A stretch of 64,000 bases of DNA from Microbulbifer salipaludis. Its GTDB lineage: Bacteria > Pseudomonadota > Gammaproteobacteria > Pseudomonadales > Cellvibrionaceae. The position numbers and the translations under genes were made by a program. This document shows, one piece after another, positions 18,601 through 25,527 of this stretch. Under the pieces are notes generated by a model. It saw nothing but the letters and a program-made list of their open reading frames with translations, searched no databases and was not told the DNA's origin. Numbering within the stretch: the stretch's first letter is position 1; every line of letters begins with the position of its first letter. The DNA lies in assembly GCF_017303155.1 (NCBI RefSeq), contig NZ_JAEKJR010000002.1:2214605-2278604 (forward strand), in the 5' to 3' direction.

Positions 18601-20745
18601 AAAATATTGCTGACCACCTTCATTGAACCAACTGCTGGTATCGACCGCATTTGTGTAAGCAATGCGCGCTTCAAGCTGGTTTTGGGCGTTGTATATAAAC
18701 TCGGTAACGCTGCCGCCGGCATCAACACTGTAAACAACTTGGCCTAATGCATTGTAAAACTGGTAGCTGCGACCACCCGCGGCATCCACACTGGTGCGCA
18801 GGCGGCCATTATCATCGTAATAAAAACGACTGGAGCCATAGTCTTCTGTGCCGCCATTGGCGCTGCGGGTGACGCTCGTGAGCTGGCCCCGAGCGTCATA
18901 GACGGAACTGGTAATCAGGCCCAAGCCGTTTTGCACTTCGATGGTGCTCTGGCCGTCGTTATAGGTCGTGGTAACCTGATTACCATCTGCATTGGTGATA
19001 CTGGTTACGCGGCTCATACCATCGTAGTCGTAAACGGTTGCGTAATCCGTTTCCACGGCGGCTGCAGCAGCGTCAACCAATCCCGCTTCAGCAGAAACCT
19101 GCTTAATCAGCTGCCCGGTTTGGTCATAGAAAAAGTAACTGGTTGCCGCCGCTCCAACGCCATTACCCGCCACATCGAGGGCATTCCATTGACTACTGCT
19201 CTGCAGTTGGCCACGGAAGTCGTATGTGAGTGTTGTACGCTGGGCTTGACTGAGGTCCAAGCCGGTACGCCAGGTATCCATCTGTGCAAGGCTAGGGGCT
19301 TGATCATCAGAAAGGCCAGACACATCGTAAAGGTCGCGGGTTATTACCCAGGTATCAGAAAGCTGCCCGAAACCGTCATAGTCAAATGCCGATACCGAGC
19401 CATCAGCACCAACGGCATACGCCAGCAAGCCCTGTGCGTTATAGACATAACGACTCGTTTGCGCACCGCTCGGGGCACCCGGCTGATCGATGCCATCTGG
19501 ATCAGCCACCAGGTAGCGGGTTTCAGTGAGCAGCTGATTTTCTGGACTATAGGTACGGGTAACCGTGTTGCCAATACTATCGCGCACAGCCGTCTGGTTG
19601 CCGTTGGCGTCATATCGATAGTCTATGCGGTTGTTCGCGTTATCAATGACATGCTCAAGGTTGCCGTCCGCATCATAGGCATAGCGCACCACCTGGCGCT
19701 GTCCATCAACAGCAGGGCTCTCCAGCCGGTCCAAATAGCCGGTTACGCTGTTAAAGTACATCTTGGTGCTTTCCCCTAGCGGAGAAACCACTTCGGTATA
19801 GGAGCCATTGGCATCGCTTAGGCCATAGTTGTAGGTGGTTACCTTATTCTGGCCATCGGTGACCGTTTTGACGGCATACTTGCCATCGATCAATTCGTAA
19901 CCAAAGCTGACGGTAGTGCCGTCACTCTGGGTGATGGAGGCGATACGGTTGCTGCTACCGTCGTAGCTATAGGTGGTGGTGTAGGCTTTGCCATCGGCAA
20001 TACTGTTGTCAGCCCCAAGCTCCAAATCAATGGAAACTGTTTCCAGGCGACCACTTGCATCGTAGCTGTAGTAGACCTGTACCAGATTATCGCCGTTTGA
20101 CTGCGTCTCCAGGGATTCCAGCTGGTTACTGGCGTTGTAATGCAACACCATTTTCTGGCCGTCTTGCAGAAGGATCTCTTCTAGCTGGCCGTTGCCGTTG
20201 TATTGATAACTGATTTCATTGCCGGCACGGTCCGACACCTTGGTGAGCTGACCGGATGTGTTATAAGTTTCCGCTACCGCGCCGTCATCGGCGGTGAACA
20301 CCCATGCATTGTTTGTCCCGTCGTAGCGGACCACATCGTGCGCACCACTCCCTTCCTTGGCGACGAATTCGCCAGAGGTCGCGTCGTAGGTAAAGGTAAT
20401 ATCAGAGCCGTCACCGGCGACCCGGCGAATTGTTACATTCTCCAGGTCATTTATCGGGTCACCTGAGATAACCAACGAACGATTGGCACTCAACCGCCAC
20501 TGATCCCCCATACCGCCAGTAAAACTGCCCTGACTGTTATAGGTACGTACCAGACCTGCATCCAACCCCAAGCCCATCAACAGCTCGTCTGTCTGACGAA
20601 CAAATAGGTTGCCGCTCGCAGCGTTTACATAACTGTTCAGTCCTGCCTGCCCTAAACTGGCTTGGCCGTTCTGCCCCAAAGCCCCGAGGATATCGGCGGA
20701 GGAATTCAGGAAGCCCAGTCCATTAGAGGTAATAACAGCGGTCAT
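3205..20745 (-). CDS. Giant RHS/YD-repeat polymorphic toxin-like protein with cadherin-like insert
   Basis: A single 5846-residue frame. Residues about 60-3060 are YD repeats of the form YDxxGRLxxxxDAxG, which in RHS/Tc proteins build a hollow beta-cage. Residues about 3065-4660 hold 14 modules beginning AP(T/V/I) and carrying DPDGDSLTY-type calcium-binding motifs (cadherin/Ig-like). YD repeats resume at about 4700-5065. A LysM module (YAVRAGDTLRSIAQQLYG) lies at about 5074-5122, a Gly/Ala-rich hydrophobic region at about 5160-5285, a helical pre-toxin region (about 5480-5690) and a variable tip at about 5715-5846. No Sec signal peptide is seen, and the usual DPxG core-ending motif was not found. 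Family members deliver a C-terminal toxin to competitors. The delivery route is unknown here, as no secretion genes are adjacent. The start at 20745 has only a weak GGGA ribosome site. Confidence 0.9.
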   Translation of the reverse strand: MTAVITSNGLGFLNSSADILGALGQNGQASLGQAGLNSYVNAASGNLFVRQTDELLMGLGLDAGLVRTYNSQGSFTGGMGDQWRLSANRSLVISGDPINDLENVTIRRVAGDGSDITFTYDATSGEFVAKEGSGAHDVVRYDGTNNAWVFTADDGAVAETYNTSGQLTKVSDRAGNEISYQYNGNGQLEEILLQDGQKMVLHYNASNQLESLETQSNGDNLVQVYYSYDASGRLETVSIDLELGADNSIADGKAYTTTYSYDGSSNRIASITQSDGTTVSFGYELIDGKYAVKTVTDGQNKVTTYNYGLSDANGSYTEVVSPLGESTKMYFNSVTGYLDRLESPAVDGQRQVVRYAYDADGNLEHVIDNANNRIDYRYDANGNQTAVRDSIGNTVTRTYSPENQLLTETRYLVADPDGIDQPGAPSGAQTSRYVYNAQGLLAYAVGADGSVSAFDYDGFGQLSDTWVITRDLYDVSGLSDDQAPSLAQMDTWRTGLDLSQAQRTTLTYDFRGQLQSSSQWNALDVAGNGVGAAATSYFFYDQTGQLIKQVSAEAGLVDAAAAAVETDYATVYDYDGMSRVTSITNADGNQVTTTYNDGQSTIEVQNGLGLITSSVYDARGQLTSVTRSANGGTEDYGSSRFYYDDNGRLRTSVDAAGGRSYQFYNALGQVVYSVDAGGSVTEFIYNAQNQLEARIAYTNAVDTSSWFNEGGQQYFITTTEFEAGFKPVADVLDRTVSFTYLDNGQLQTETAGIGDNPVVTTYHYDGAGQLVRTEVSADGVGTSGKRENRFFYDSVGRQLGTVDAEGYLIQNRYDSAGRLVEQIRYANQLDIVDAFDEAKNFSALLSLVGSHAQDQSIRYYYNSKGQLIQEVSHQGHVTEYEYTLAGQQSKVTQYATVLSAGMLASLTDTSGVAPAADSAKDQWIGYSYDQAGRLQTTQNHAGLYVFNRYDSAGNLVQATSYQVDSNGNAVDTDGDGQTSDNIRNRYLRYDAAGQLTGELSAQQLVDIAGTLGVTLSSNGATELTKTQLDAAIDTHNQGVRHIYNSAGRLIESQDTQGNSTHYIYDERGQLVYLIVEDAQTQKARVTETRYNVFGDSRSSRSYAQQFDLSDGPTNSALNSALANAQGAVTSELESLVGGLADDGRDRVTSYLYNTRGQLATVLRQVIDSQSQPASLTTTNDYTTWGELKTVTTDIGAIDQAGSKTRVSEYTYDKRGLQISSVQDSGTLPANLNISISQQYDAFGRVTQATDARGNIRYYDYQDQGRTVVVTDPLTNATTSTYDAFGRVLTTTNALEQVTTYTYHFDAETGEQTTVVTMPGNITTENVTDSFGQTVRVTDAEGHETRFTYDLNGNLKTSEQTIEGRNVTAATNEYNAANQLVETVDAEGRKVSYSYDANSRVLTQVIDPDGLSIGTQYSYDGIGQTVSVVDAENRKITTNYDAQGNKAQVIVDPDGLALTTTYTYDANNNVTSVTNGNGDTSYYAYDALNRLRFVVDGNRNVTETEYDLAGNIFLSKRHEIVLPGSVTDLSESSIEGYLDSLGADASAQTNRFIYDDAGRQSYVVNSAGYATEFVYDGLGRTIATHAYSAVVDPQQDDASIISAIDIQTPTRSEYTFYNGRNEREFFVDAEGYVNQYSFDDNGRVTGVTRYDYQVDGASISDAASLATAVSGKANVATYTTYDEAGRERFYIDGDGYISETLYDDSGMVVERRQYELQFAGVPADAAAVQTYIATQSGYASQNIHSVYDSAGRVAFEVTADNAVTQFVYTNTGEVRQKLAYDVGDSISDFSFSALTSHVDGAESKSVTSLYDAAGRLQYSINNAGYVTAYEYDSAGNAVALHQYDTQLGEGFESFTAAQVLSAVSVGAARTSYSVYDAAGRVRFEINSAGYISEYEYDSFGNVARTLQYDYVYASNLSIADIDSTIQTGGWESSARIASKDYDLLNRVTSLTDAEGHTEYYGYDAFGNLTSFTNKLGSAANDPEYTWVYEYDKRGNRVREITPEESFSLSSGIANLELMQDSRLITEMSYDFRGQLISRTEGIYIDTKEGEWFNDPEPGVPDLWIPNPNYGQEADGLARTTSYQYDNRGNQIGITYPDVDGQTPQVNTLYDSFGNAVANQDVRGNYAYKVYDAENQLQYEIDAEGYITEYQYDGYGNQVGLTRYAKAWGGVDARGLSAISTAEVEGKLGESGYSDSVENRSLVREFDELNRLMRVTEESVSYFDTVTGTLQTSSPKTEYQYNAYGELTKSSVLISEHSNTWAHTYHYYNGLGQKVMTVDAERYVTEWQYNEFGQTEFVTEYARALGAGVDLEAGKPAAPPASNTSDSDIGRDRTRQFVYDKLGQVKEEWLLSYEHDKLETSSGYSLTKNQLFDQAVQQTQYDALGRVTETMDVSGNRVLTGYNKLGHTIWTKEDARNVLLNTNTEGAGAALNGTAGTMEQQDGVLLNSTQSRTPYVSYSYDLFGNVLKEHRYANFTDDNNNSNDASVADQITYNEYDNHGRLISTRNPNGSDTGYKYDLAGHVVETTQTYSDSKGTGSYTAKTNYVYDKLGQQITTQVDLSNSAQWNLDNVSVGDQFIEVKYNAFGEVIARGDNRTNFQESFTYDNAGRMTVGVDAKGADVNYAYDLHGELVREQSETAAEGLYTKLYYRDGLGRVGRTELGTISQSFSGENATLTPNLYQTYDRWGNVLQQTDAIGYITSYRYNQLDQVTWEQKPKALVVDEQGVEAGRNPETFFYYDLGGNRIAETDARGNTRYQQVDELGRLLKTIDALGAETHYAYDVFNREIARQNAVGYITTTEYDRLNNITELGDIRFDVTGDAYNQTLIKHSYNELNHQIQTQVAYTGSGATTTFATSYTDYDALGNAVRTESAEGVIKEYQFDARGRKIIDRNGLHSGGENHQLSWNYDYFGKLQSHNDLAGTDFTYEYYDNGLLKRKVRTSEKNETVIENNETVSKYGIVYTYYDNGALQSINDKDSNLYAEYEYDENGQRTYDYIRGTDARGILYEQATDTRYDEHGRLSRVRTRDIFQNLVTLDATYKYDEVGNRRSVQVASKYDYTYTPPVNHAPTVNVQVSDKTVREREEPRVYLGQNIFVDQDAGDSLTYEILVRGWHWDANAIYVPPKGGDPAYYEPGYLRDTGFSEPPSWLGLDITQDNKFYLDTTEIPIGASDSISYSTDYETGGEFEIFIRATDASGYTAVEKFILQVDPYANSAPTVGTTIPDIAVTEGDTISEDLPAGAFSDPEKHGITYSIEERYWVEGYEEVVIPGIPDGEGGWEEPPVTRWVEGNWDYRSGHPFLDINKSTGKITGTAAAVDVTTTFGIRVVATDKGTPPLSAYQAVNVVVNHINDAPVGDIPNQTLQESKSVFVHLDDHITDVNSDVLTFTATLNDGSALPSWIIWDDVNTLKLDPDYGHQGSYTVKVVANDGNGGTRTDTFTITVTEGPNRAPIVSVAIADQSVNERAPWSFQVPANTFTDPDGDSLTYQGYLRVWVEEQVIPPQGGDPETIIPAHWENRSLSESGWISFNTSTRTFTGTRDGLNGSNEVYQLVVEAKDPDGRKGYDYFSITVVDINEAPTVATLLANKSVQETKSGSYTFGASAFVDSNGDSLTYSAQLNNGNALPSWISFNESTRTFSWNPAYGNKGIYDIKVTANDGNGGTVSDVFRLTVTEGPNRAPIKNTAIPNKSINEGAAWNYQIPSSYFTDPDGHSLSFVAKKVVPGYWDPQGYWNSVDQVWEPVYVEEQEVALPGWLTFDASTRTFSGTRTGIVLNESFAIRVTVTDGGSPALSVTDEFTLTVIAANDAPTGDVPNQTVQESKSLSVNLNNHIIDVNQDSLTFSATMSDGSALPSWITWTNSSTLKINPNYGHEGSYTVKVTATDGRGGTKVDNFTVTVTEGPNRAPTVANAIANQSVNERSSWNFQVPSNTFTDPDGDSLTYTAYYRVWVAESQFYDGELGVWETIPAHWENRPLSESGWISFNSSTRTFTGTRDGLNGSNEVHQLVVEAKDPDGRKGYDYFSITVVDINEAPTVTSPLANKSVQETKSGSYTFSTSAFTDSNGDSLTFSAKLNNGSALPSWITFNAASRKFTWNPAYGNKGNYDIKVTANDGNGGTVSDVFRLTVTEGPNRAPIKNTAIPNKSINEGVAWSYQIPSSYFTDPDGHSLSFVAKKVIPGYWDPQGYWNSVDQVWEPVYVEEQEVALPSWLSFSSSTRTFTGTRTGITQNESFTIRVRVTDSGSPAYSVSDDFSLTVVAANDAPTGTLVDKTVQENKTLTYNLNNNISDANGDTLSYSATLSNGAALPSWITWSNSSTLRFAPAYGNKGTYDIKVTASDGRGGTRVDIFRLTVSQGVNRAPVVSNGISNKTTTEYVAWSYTVPTSTFSDPDGDTLTYTAYKRVWVPESQWYEPEIGEWFTTPAYWDYQALPSWLSFNTSTRNFSGTRTGISSNETWQLAVMAKDPSGKKVYEHFDLTVQPGNEAPIVANPIPNRSGTAGSAFSYTFPSNTFSDPNGDSLTYSAKLSNGSSLPSWLSFNAGTRKFSGTPTAGGTWDVRVTANDGNGKSVSDVFRITVTSNSAPILVTPIPNRYYSVQIGDPIYFSVKNNFSDPDGDTLSFSASGLPSGMSINSSTGAISGVGLGFWTVTVTASDGKGGSKSDVFTLNVERDFGGGGGINPLMAPMSMSMTIPSEPEDFIDPDEYWWNVDPTITRYESYWYTYDAENRMVIAEGDLIGGVGGEIGLGVNKGSLIKYDAVGNQVLRVEKIGSGNSYEVQRFNYNQIGQLISAQSVKGAVAGTIDWSVEATRNSKYADNSIWRTSTGYGYDLAGRNSRTTTYYGEGETRRFRVEVGDGDFNFVDKSVAGEKETETVTYFDKDGRTTLVENLGHTAQDWNGIDIGGEILNIPDVSILSKVTYGAGAYDAAGRLTGYSYVKVSKGEGDTDTLSSYTLTYSYNYLARDSYLTQTVTGAGSETNHKDGTNYSVYDDSGRLEYTTESYKTNQITEQQRRYFRYNGDGQIINKISGELDGGNFTTESDGSEERHYYYAQGQQIGSVDGSGRIHFEDQAGYKLAGQSGPAQASVYAVRAGDTLRSIAQQLYGSGSLWYLIADANGLADDATVLTDGQQLRIPAHTTSINDADTFKAYNAEEIIGDRTPAVPFVPPPPSADNGCGAIATIIMVVVAVVVTVYTAGAAATAFAGGTGAVGGASAATVGTAALSGGGAIVAGGTTVATLSAGAAIGGAMVGGFAGSVASQLVGKAMGVVDSFSLRTAIASGLSAGAGSAIGGALRASNMFGQAHQAVEGARQLNTAGNFMQGAATYISGVAAKAITGQETNFSWAAVAASSIGAGANSYLGGQNSILKGFDLGLGDFGQQFSNSFVGGAVNSTVQRAFGLGGKQDFKQIAADAFGNAVGNSIVANAIAKDDELGFRKRHEKQIAASLAELGNISAENAEILAQRIMADQIDPGSLDERMGIGRDLLSAMGADEAQVDLISERILAPALQENSEILAKLDALIEGDSGLSVTATTQFPEQEMEVVEVIGERLTPRASMDAARIEAAVQDNPSLLGELIRESAPLLSSLGDGIIEVSESLDSVWAKGALYALEFAMGPVKFAVSKAIEYSPVGQFIGENMDKAFNAATEFMADESGLDEGTVAKMAVGLVGTASLALGASYAIKNLPKLMDSFKGFLAKKDAWKNNNRLENDLNGIPNNRRKGFGVIPESVTTTSGVPIQPTPGKTTTILGNYVEDMDNIINQQLKYPKTIDFDAKPGGFNVLNVPDEMYKTPDQFWDEINKPFLDMAIKRGDEIPLATKPRTDILYRDDGTLTGYGREIEHLINNGYSYDSATGKMIRN
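7985..10705 (-). repeat. Higher-order repeat of four cadherin-like modules (1359-bp period)
   Basis: Inside the RHS gene, modules 3-6 (order: GDIPNQT, IADQSVNER, LANKSVQETKSGSY, IPNKSINEG types) are repeated as modules 7-10, and a more diverged third round starts at module 11. Identical stretches such as CGGGATTGCGGTATTTTTAA occur at 8341 and 9700, an exact offset of 1359 bases (453 codons). The low divergence of several blocks points to recent duplication or ongoing gene conversion. Confidence 0.88.
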
Positions 20746-21046
20746 AGTGCGGTCCCATGGTCAAGCGAGAGTGCCAGTTGCCCTGGCTCCAGCAGCATGT
20801 ATCTGCATGGCAGCCAAGCGACTTCTAGTTCTGATATTTGGTTATTGCTTGAGACTTATTCGGGAGGTGGGGGGGAAAGTTTTAGCGGAAAGACGCACAA
20901 ACAATCAAAAGTGCGACAGGCGTCACAAATATTTGGATTGCTGAATAAATAGTGCACACAGAAGAAGAGAAAGAGGTTAAGAGCTATTGTAAAAAAAGCA
21001 TATTTGCTAGCATTCAGACCAGCGCAGAAGCAACCATCAGGTCAAT
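20746..21046. promoter_or_regulatory. Divergent intergenic region between RHS gene and 121-aa gene
   Basis: This AT-rich 300-bp stretch separates the minus-strand RHS gene from the plus-strand small gene and must hold both promoters. I see no convincing -35/-10 pair or operator palindrome. A purine-rich run (gaagaagagaaagagg, near 20960) is the only low-complexity feature. Confidence 0.35.
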
Positions 21047-21412
21047 ATGAGCAGGATTGCACCATCACAAGCACTCGCGTCCCTAAGCGCCGCACTTGGG
21101 GTTACAAATAGAAAGCGCACCGGCGCCCACACTTCTGGTGTGGAGAGAGAGATACCCCAGCCTTCAATTGAGCAACTTTTCGGCGAAGTGAAGACTAGCT
21201 ATATGAAGGCATCGGGGACACTAGATACTCAACCCAAGAAGAGAGCCTTTGTCATTCAGCGCTTGACTATCCTCCGTTACCAGAATCTCCCCCTTAATGC
21301 AGCACAGTTTGCCTTCCTCTCTTCTGAGCTTGCAGCCAAAGTTTTAGAGAGTCCGAGTCTGACCGAGCTAATAGACGCTGTTATCGCTGACCTCGAAATA
21401 GAGAAAACCTGA
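21047..21412 (+). CDS. Unknown 121-aa protein divergent from the RHS gene
   Basis: A soluble, mostly helical small protein: a flexible N-terminus (SRIAPSQALASLSAALGV), then IEQLFGEVKTSYMKA and helices such as LSSELAAKVLESPSLTEL. No signal peptide, membrane segment or known motif was seen. Codon use is consistent with a real gene and the acidic C-terminus ends naturally. Its divergent place beside the RHS gene suggests an accessory, adaptor or regulatory role for that system, but this is inference. The start ATG at 21047 has only a weak AGG nearby. Confidence 0.5.
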   Translation: MSRIAPSQALASLSAALGVTNRKRTGAHTSGVEREIPQPSIEQLFGEVKTSYMKASGTLDTQPKKRAFVIQRLTILRYQNLPLNAAQFAFLSSELAAKVLESPSLTELIDAVIADLEIEKT

Positions 21413-21479
21413 CCGCAACCAAAGTCAGTCTGGAAGTAAATCTACAATTTTTATCACCCTGTATGAGATGGTGCGGAAC

Positions 21480-21711
21480 ACCATCTGGGGCGAGCCGAGG
21501 CAATCTGACGTTGCTCGGGGGTGATAGTAATACCTTCAGGAGTCGTGCCTCCTCGCTCTGCTCGCAGCTTTCGAATCCGCAACTCCATGGTGGATTAACG
21601 CACCCCCATGGCTTCGCAGGCCTCTTTCACCGTGTAATTCTGGTCGACTACCAATTGGGCTGCCTCGAGCCTGAACTCGGGTTCAAATCGCTTTTTTTGT
21701 TGAGTTTGTGA
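21480..21711 (-). pseudogene. Decayed IS3-family orfA transposase fragment
   Basis: Reverse translation gives QTQQKKRFEPEFRLEAAQLV, then DQNYTVKEACEAMGV, an in-frame TAA (21595-21597), and STMELRIRKLRAERGGTTPE. This is the helix-turn-helix OrfA of IS3-group elements. The TAA stands where intact relatives have a glycine-lysine pair, the initiating ATG is gone and no orfB follows. It is a relic. Confidence 0.8.
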
Positions 21712-21809
21712 TTAATTCACCGGATCTCGTTGAGCGTGATAATGTCACCCAAAGTCAGCTGGCCAAATTTAGTGTGCCACTACAGTATGCGAACCAGCTT
21801 TCTTCAAGC

Positions 21810-21840
21810 AAAAAAAAACCCGCCGAAGCGGGGTTTTTTA
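21810..21840 (-). terminator. Rho-independent terminator of groES-groEL
   Basis: Read on the minus strand, a GC-rich stem (AACCCCGC / GGCGGGTT with a TTC-type loop) is followed by a run of T. It lies about 25 bases past the groEL stop. The A-run on the other side means it could also stop plus-strand transcripts. Confidence 0.9.
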
Positions 21841-21862
21841 TGGGTTAGGCTGCTAGGCCGGC

Positions 21863-23515
<1,653 letters not shown>

Positions 23516-23560
23516 TCAATTCTGGTCGTGGTTGCGTCGATCGGGAATCGTACCGGGGCC

Positions 23561-23854
23561 TTAGCCTTCCAGTACGCCGTAGATGTCGCCTTCGCTCATG
23601 ATGATCAGCTCTTCGCCGTCCACCTTGAGGGTGTTGCTGTCGGCATAGCGGCCGAACACCACGGTGTCACCAACTTTTACAGAAAGTGCACGTACGTCAC
23701 CGTTATCCAGCAGTTTGCCTTCGCCAACGGCAACCACTTCGCCCTGATTCGGCTTTTCTTTCGCTGCACCCGGCAGCACGATGCCACCAGCAGTTTTCTC
23801 TTCTTCTTCCTTACGGCGTACGACAACGCGATCGTGTAAAGGACGAATTTTCAT
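23561..23854 (-). CDS. groES: Co-chaperonin GroES (Hsp10)
   Basis: A 97-residue heptameric lid of the GroEL chamber. It begins [20 protein letters not shown], contains the mobile loop [16 protein letters not shown] (about residues 20-35) and ends IYGVLEG. An upstream in-frame ATG would add five residues, but the family N-terminus and a GGAG ribosome site fix the start at 23854. It is the first gene of the groESL operon, behind a heat-shock-type promoter. Confidence 0.98.
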   Translation of the reverse strand: MKIRPLHDRVVVRRKEEEEKTAGGIVLPGAAKEKPNQGEVVAVGEGKLLDNGDVRALSVKVGDTVVFGRYADSNTLKVDGEELIIMSEGDIYGVLEG

Positions 23855-23975
23855 GGATTGGCTCTCCAATGAGTCATTTAGGGTTGCAATGTCAAGTGGC
23901 TCGGCCCCGCCCTGCGGGCCCTCTGCCAGCCCTGCCCGGGGATAACCGGGCCGGGAAAAACTTGGGGTGCAGCCT

Positions 23976-24004
23976 ATCTGGGGGAGGTCTGGGGGAATTT
24001 CAAC
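23976..24004 (-). promoter_or_regulatory. Sigma-32-like heat-shock promoter of groESL
   Basis: On the minus strand GTTGAAA (24004-23998) is followed after 14 bases by CCCCAGAT (23983-23976). This is close to the sigma-32 consensus CTTGAAA-N13/14-CCCCATNT. It lies about 120 bases before the groES start codon. Confidence 0.72.
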
Positions 24005-24083
24005 GGCGGCGGAGAAAAAAACTGGGGGAATTTGAGAGGATTGGGCAGGCAGGTGGCCTGCCTGCGGGCAAGCCGGTCAATAT

Positions 24084-24593
24084 TTAGCCATCTTTGTCGG
24101 GGTCGCGCGGGTCTTCTCGCTTGCCTTCTCGCGGGTCTTCACGCTGATAGTCGCCTTCGATCACATCATGGGAGCGTCCCTGGCGAGAAGGGTCATGCCC
24201 GGGCTGGCGGTGTGTGCCGGCGGTATAGCCCGTGGTCTGCACGATCACCACGTGACCAAGAAGTCGACCAATGATGACCTGGCGAATACCCGGAATGAGA
24301 CAGGCGAATCCGATGGCGTCGGTGATAAACCCGGGGGTAAGCAGCAGGGCCCCACCGACAGCGAGAAAGATACCCTCCGCCATTTCCTTTGCCGGCATTT
24401 CACCGGCCTGCATTTTTTGCTGCGCCCGCATGATGGTGGACACACCCTGCCGCTTGAGTAGCGCAAGGCCAACCACCGCAGTCAGCAGTACCAGGCCAAT
24501 GGTGGGAAGCGCTCCGATTTTTTCACCCACGGTGATCAGGACCCACATCTCGAGGATGGGCATCACGATAAAGAGAAGCAGTAAAGGGCGCAT
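24084..24593 (-). CDS. fxsA: FxsA family inner-membrane protein
   Basis: A 169-residue membrane protein with three or four hydrophobic segments: LLLLFIVMPILEMWVLITVG at the N-terminus, IGLVLLTAVVGLALL, and the FLAVGGALLLTPGFITDAIG block. The last is the hallmark of FxsA, which in E. coli relieves exclusion of phage T7 by the F plasmid. The normal cellular role is unclear. The C-terminus is charged and repetitive (REDPREGKREDPRDPD). It sits upstream of groES on the same strand, as in E. coli. The ATG follows GGAG at good spacing. Confidence 0.93.
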   Translation of the reverse strand: MRPLLLLFIVMPILEMWVLITVGEKIGALPTIGLVLLTAVVGLALLKRQGVSTIMRAQQKMQAGEMPAKEMAEGIFLAVGGALLLTPGFITDAIGFACLIPGIRQVIIGRLLGHVVIVQTTGYTAGTHRQPGHDPSRQGRSHDVIEGDYQREDPREGKREDPRDPDKDG

Positions 24594-24705
24594 ACAAGGC
24601 TCCTGAAGGACTCGGCAGTCGCCGGGGAGTGGGTTGATGGCGCGGCACGCTCACTGCGCCATCGACCGATGTTTCCGGGCAGGCAACACCTGCCTCAGGA
24701 ACGGG

Positions 24706-25467
24706 TTACATACGGGCACCACCGTCGATTTCCACCACACGGCCGGTGAGATAGTCGTTCTCGATGATAAACGAAACCGTGCTGGCAATTTCGTCGGGCT
24801 CGCCAATCCGTCGCAGGGGCACCTGCTTGACCAAACCATCGAGGATCTCCGGACGCATCTGCGCCACCATATCCGTGCCGATAAACCCGGGGGCGATGGC
24901 CGCCACTCGCACGCCGTAACGGGCCAGTTCGCGGGCCCAAGTGACCGTCATGGTCGCCACGCCGGCTTTGGATGCGGAGTAGTTGGTCTGCCCCATGTTC
25001 CCGGCACGGGAAACACTGGAGATATTAACGATCACGCCACCATCGCCCTTTTCCGCCATGATGGCCGCTGCGGCGCGGGTGCACAGGAAAACTCCCGTCA
25101 AGTTGACGTCGATCACCGACTGCCACTGGGCCAGCGACATACGCTCGGCCACCTTGCCATCCTTGACCTTGAGCAGCATGCCGTCACGCATGATGCCGGC
25201 ATTGTTCACCAGCACATCCAGCCCACCGAAATCCCGGTTAATATCCGCAAAGCCGCCGTCTACCGCCTCCTCATTGGCCACATCGATGACGTAGCTGCGC
25301 GCCTCCGCGCCCTTTTCGCTGCAGGCGGCAACGCTCTCGTCGAGTCGCTCCTGATTCACATCAATCAGTGCAAGGCGTGCACCGCGGCCTGCGAGATACT
25401 CGGCCATGGCCCGGCCGAGGCCCTGGCCCGCGCCGGTGATGGCGATAATGCTGTTAGTAACCTGCAT
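24706..25467 (-). CDS. SDR-family oxidoreductase, FabG-like
   Basis: A 253-residue classical short-chain dehydrogenase/reductase. It has the NAD(P)-binding TGAGQGLGRAMAEYL at about 10-24, NNAG near 88-91, and catalytic Ser and YSASK around 150-167. The closest style is 3-oxoacyl-ACP reductase, but the segment MRDGMLLKVKDGKVAERMS, longer than in FabG, resembles relatives acting on 3-hydroxyacyl-CoA or other alcohols, so the substrate is open. A TTGAGGT ribosome site supports the ATG at 25467. It appears monocistronic. Confidence 0.9.
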   Translation of the reverse strand: MQVTNSIIAITGAGQGLGRAMAEYLAGRGARLALIDVNQERLDESVAACSEKGAEARSYVIDVANEEAVDGGFADINRDFGGLDVLVNNAGIMRDGMLLKVKDGKVAERMSLAQWQSVIDVNLTGVFLCTRAAAAIMAEKGDGGVIVNISSVSRAGNMGQTNYSASKAGVATMTVTWARELARYGVRVAAIAPGFIGTDMVAQMRPEILDGLVKQVPLRRIGEPDEIASTVSFIIENDYLTGRVVEIDGGARM

Positions 25468-25527
25468 GGAAACCTCAATCTAGTCCAAATATTCTCGTCA
25501 AAAATCGTCTCCGATCGGTGCGGTCAA

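Larger units (their letters stand above)
21413..21862. other. Gene-poor junction between the accessory region and groEL
   Basis: About 450 bp separate the 121-aa gene from groEL. The only content I can support is a decayed IS3-type orfA on the minus strand and the groEL terminator. This is the apparent right border of the accessory region. Confidence 0.6.

Noticed and set aside
3205..20745. A simple surface adhesin
   Set aside because: The YD-repeat cage, the AT-rich tip and the immediately downstream immunity-like gene fit a polymorphic toxin better; an adhesive role for the stalk remains possible.
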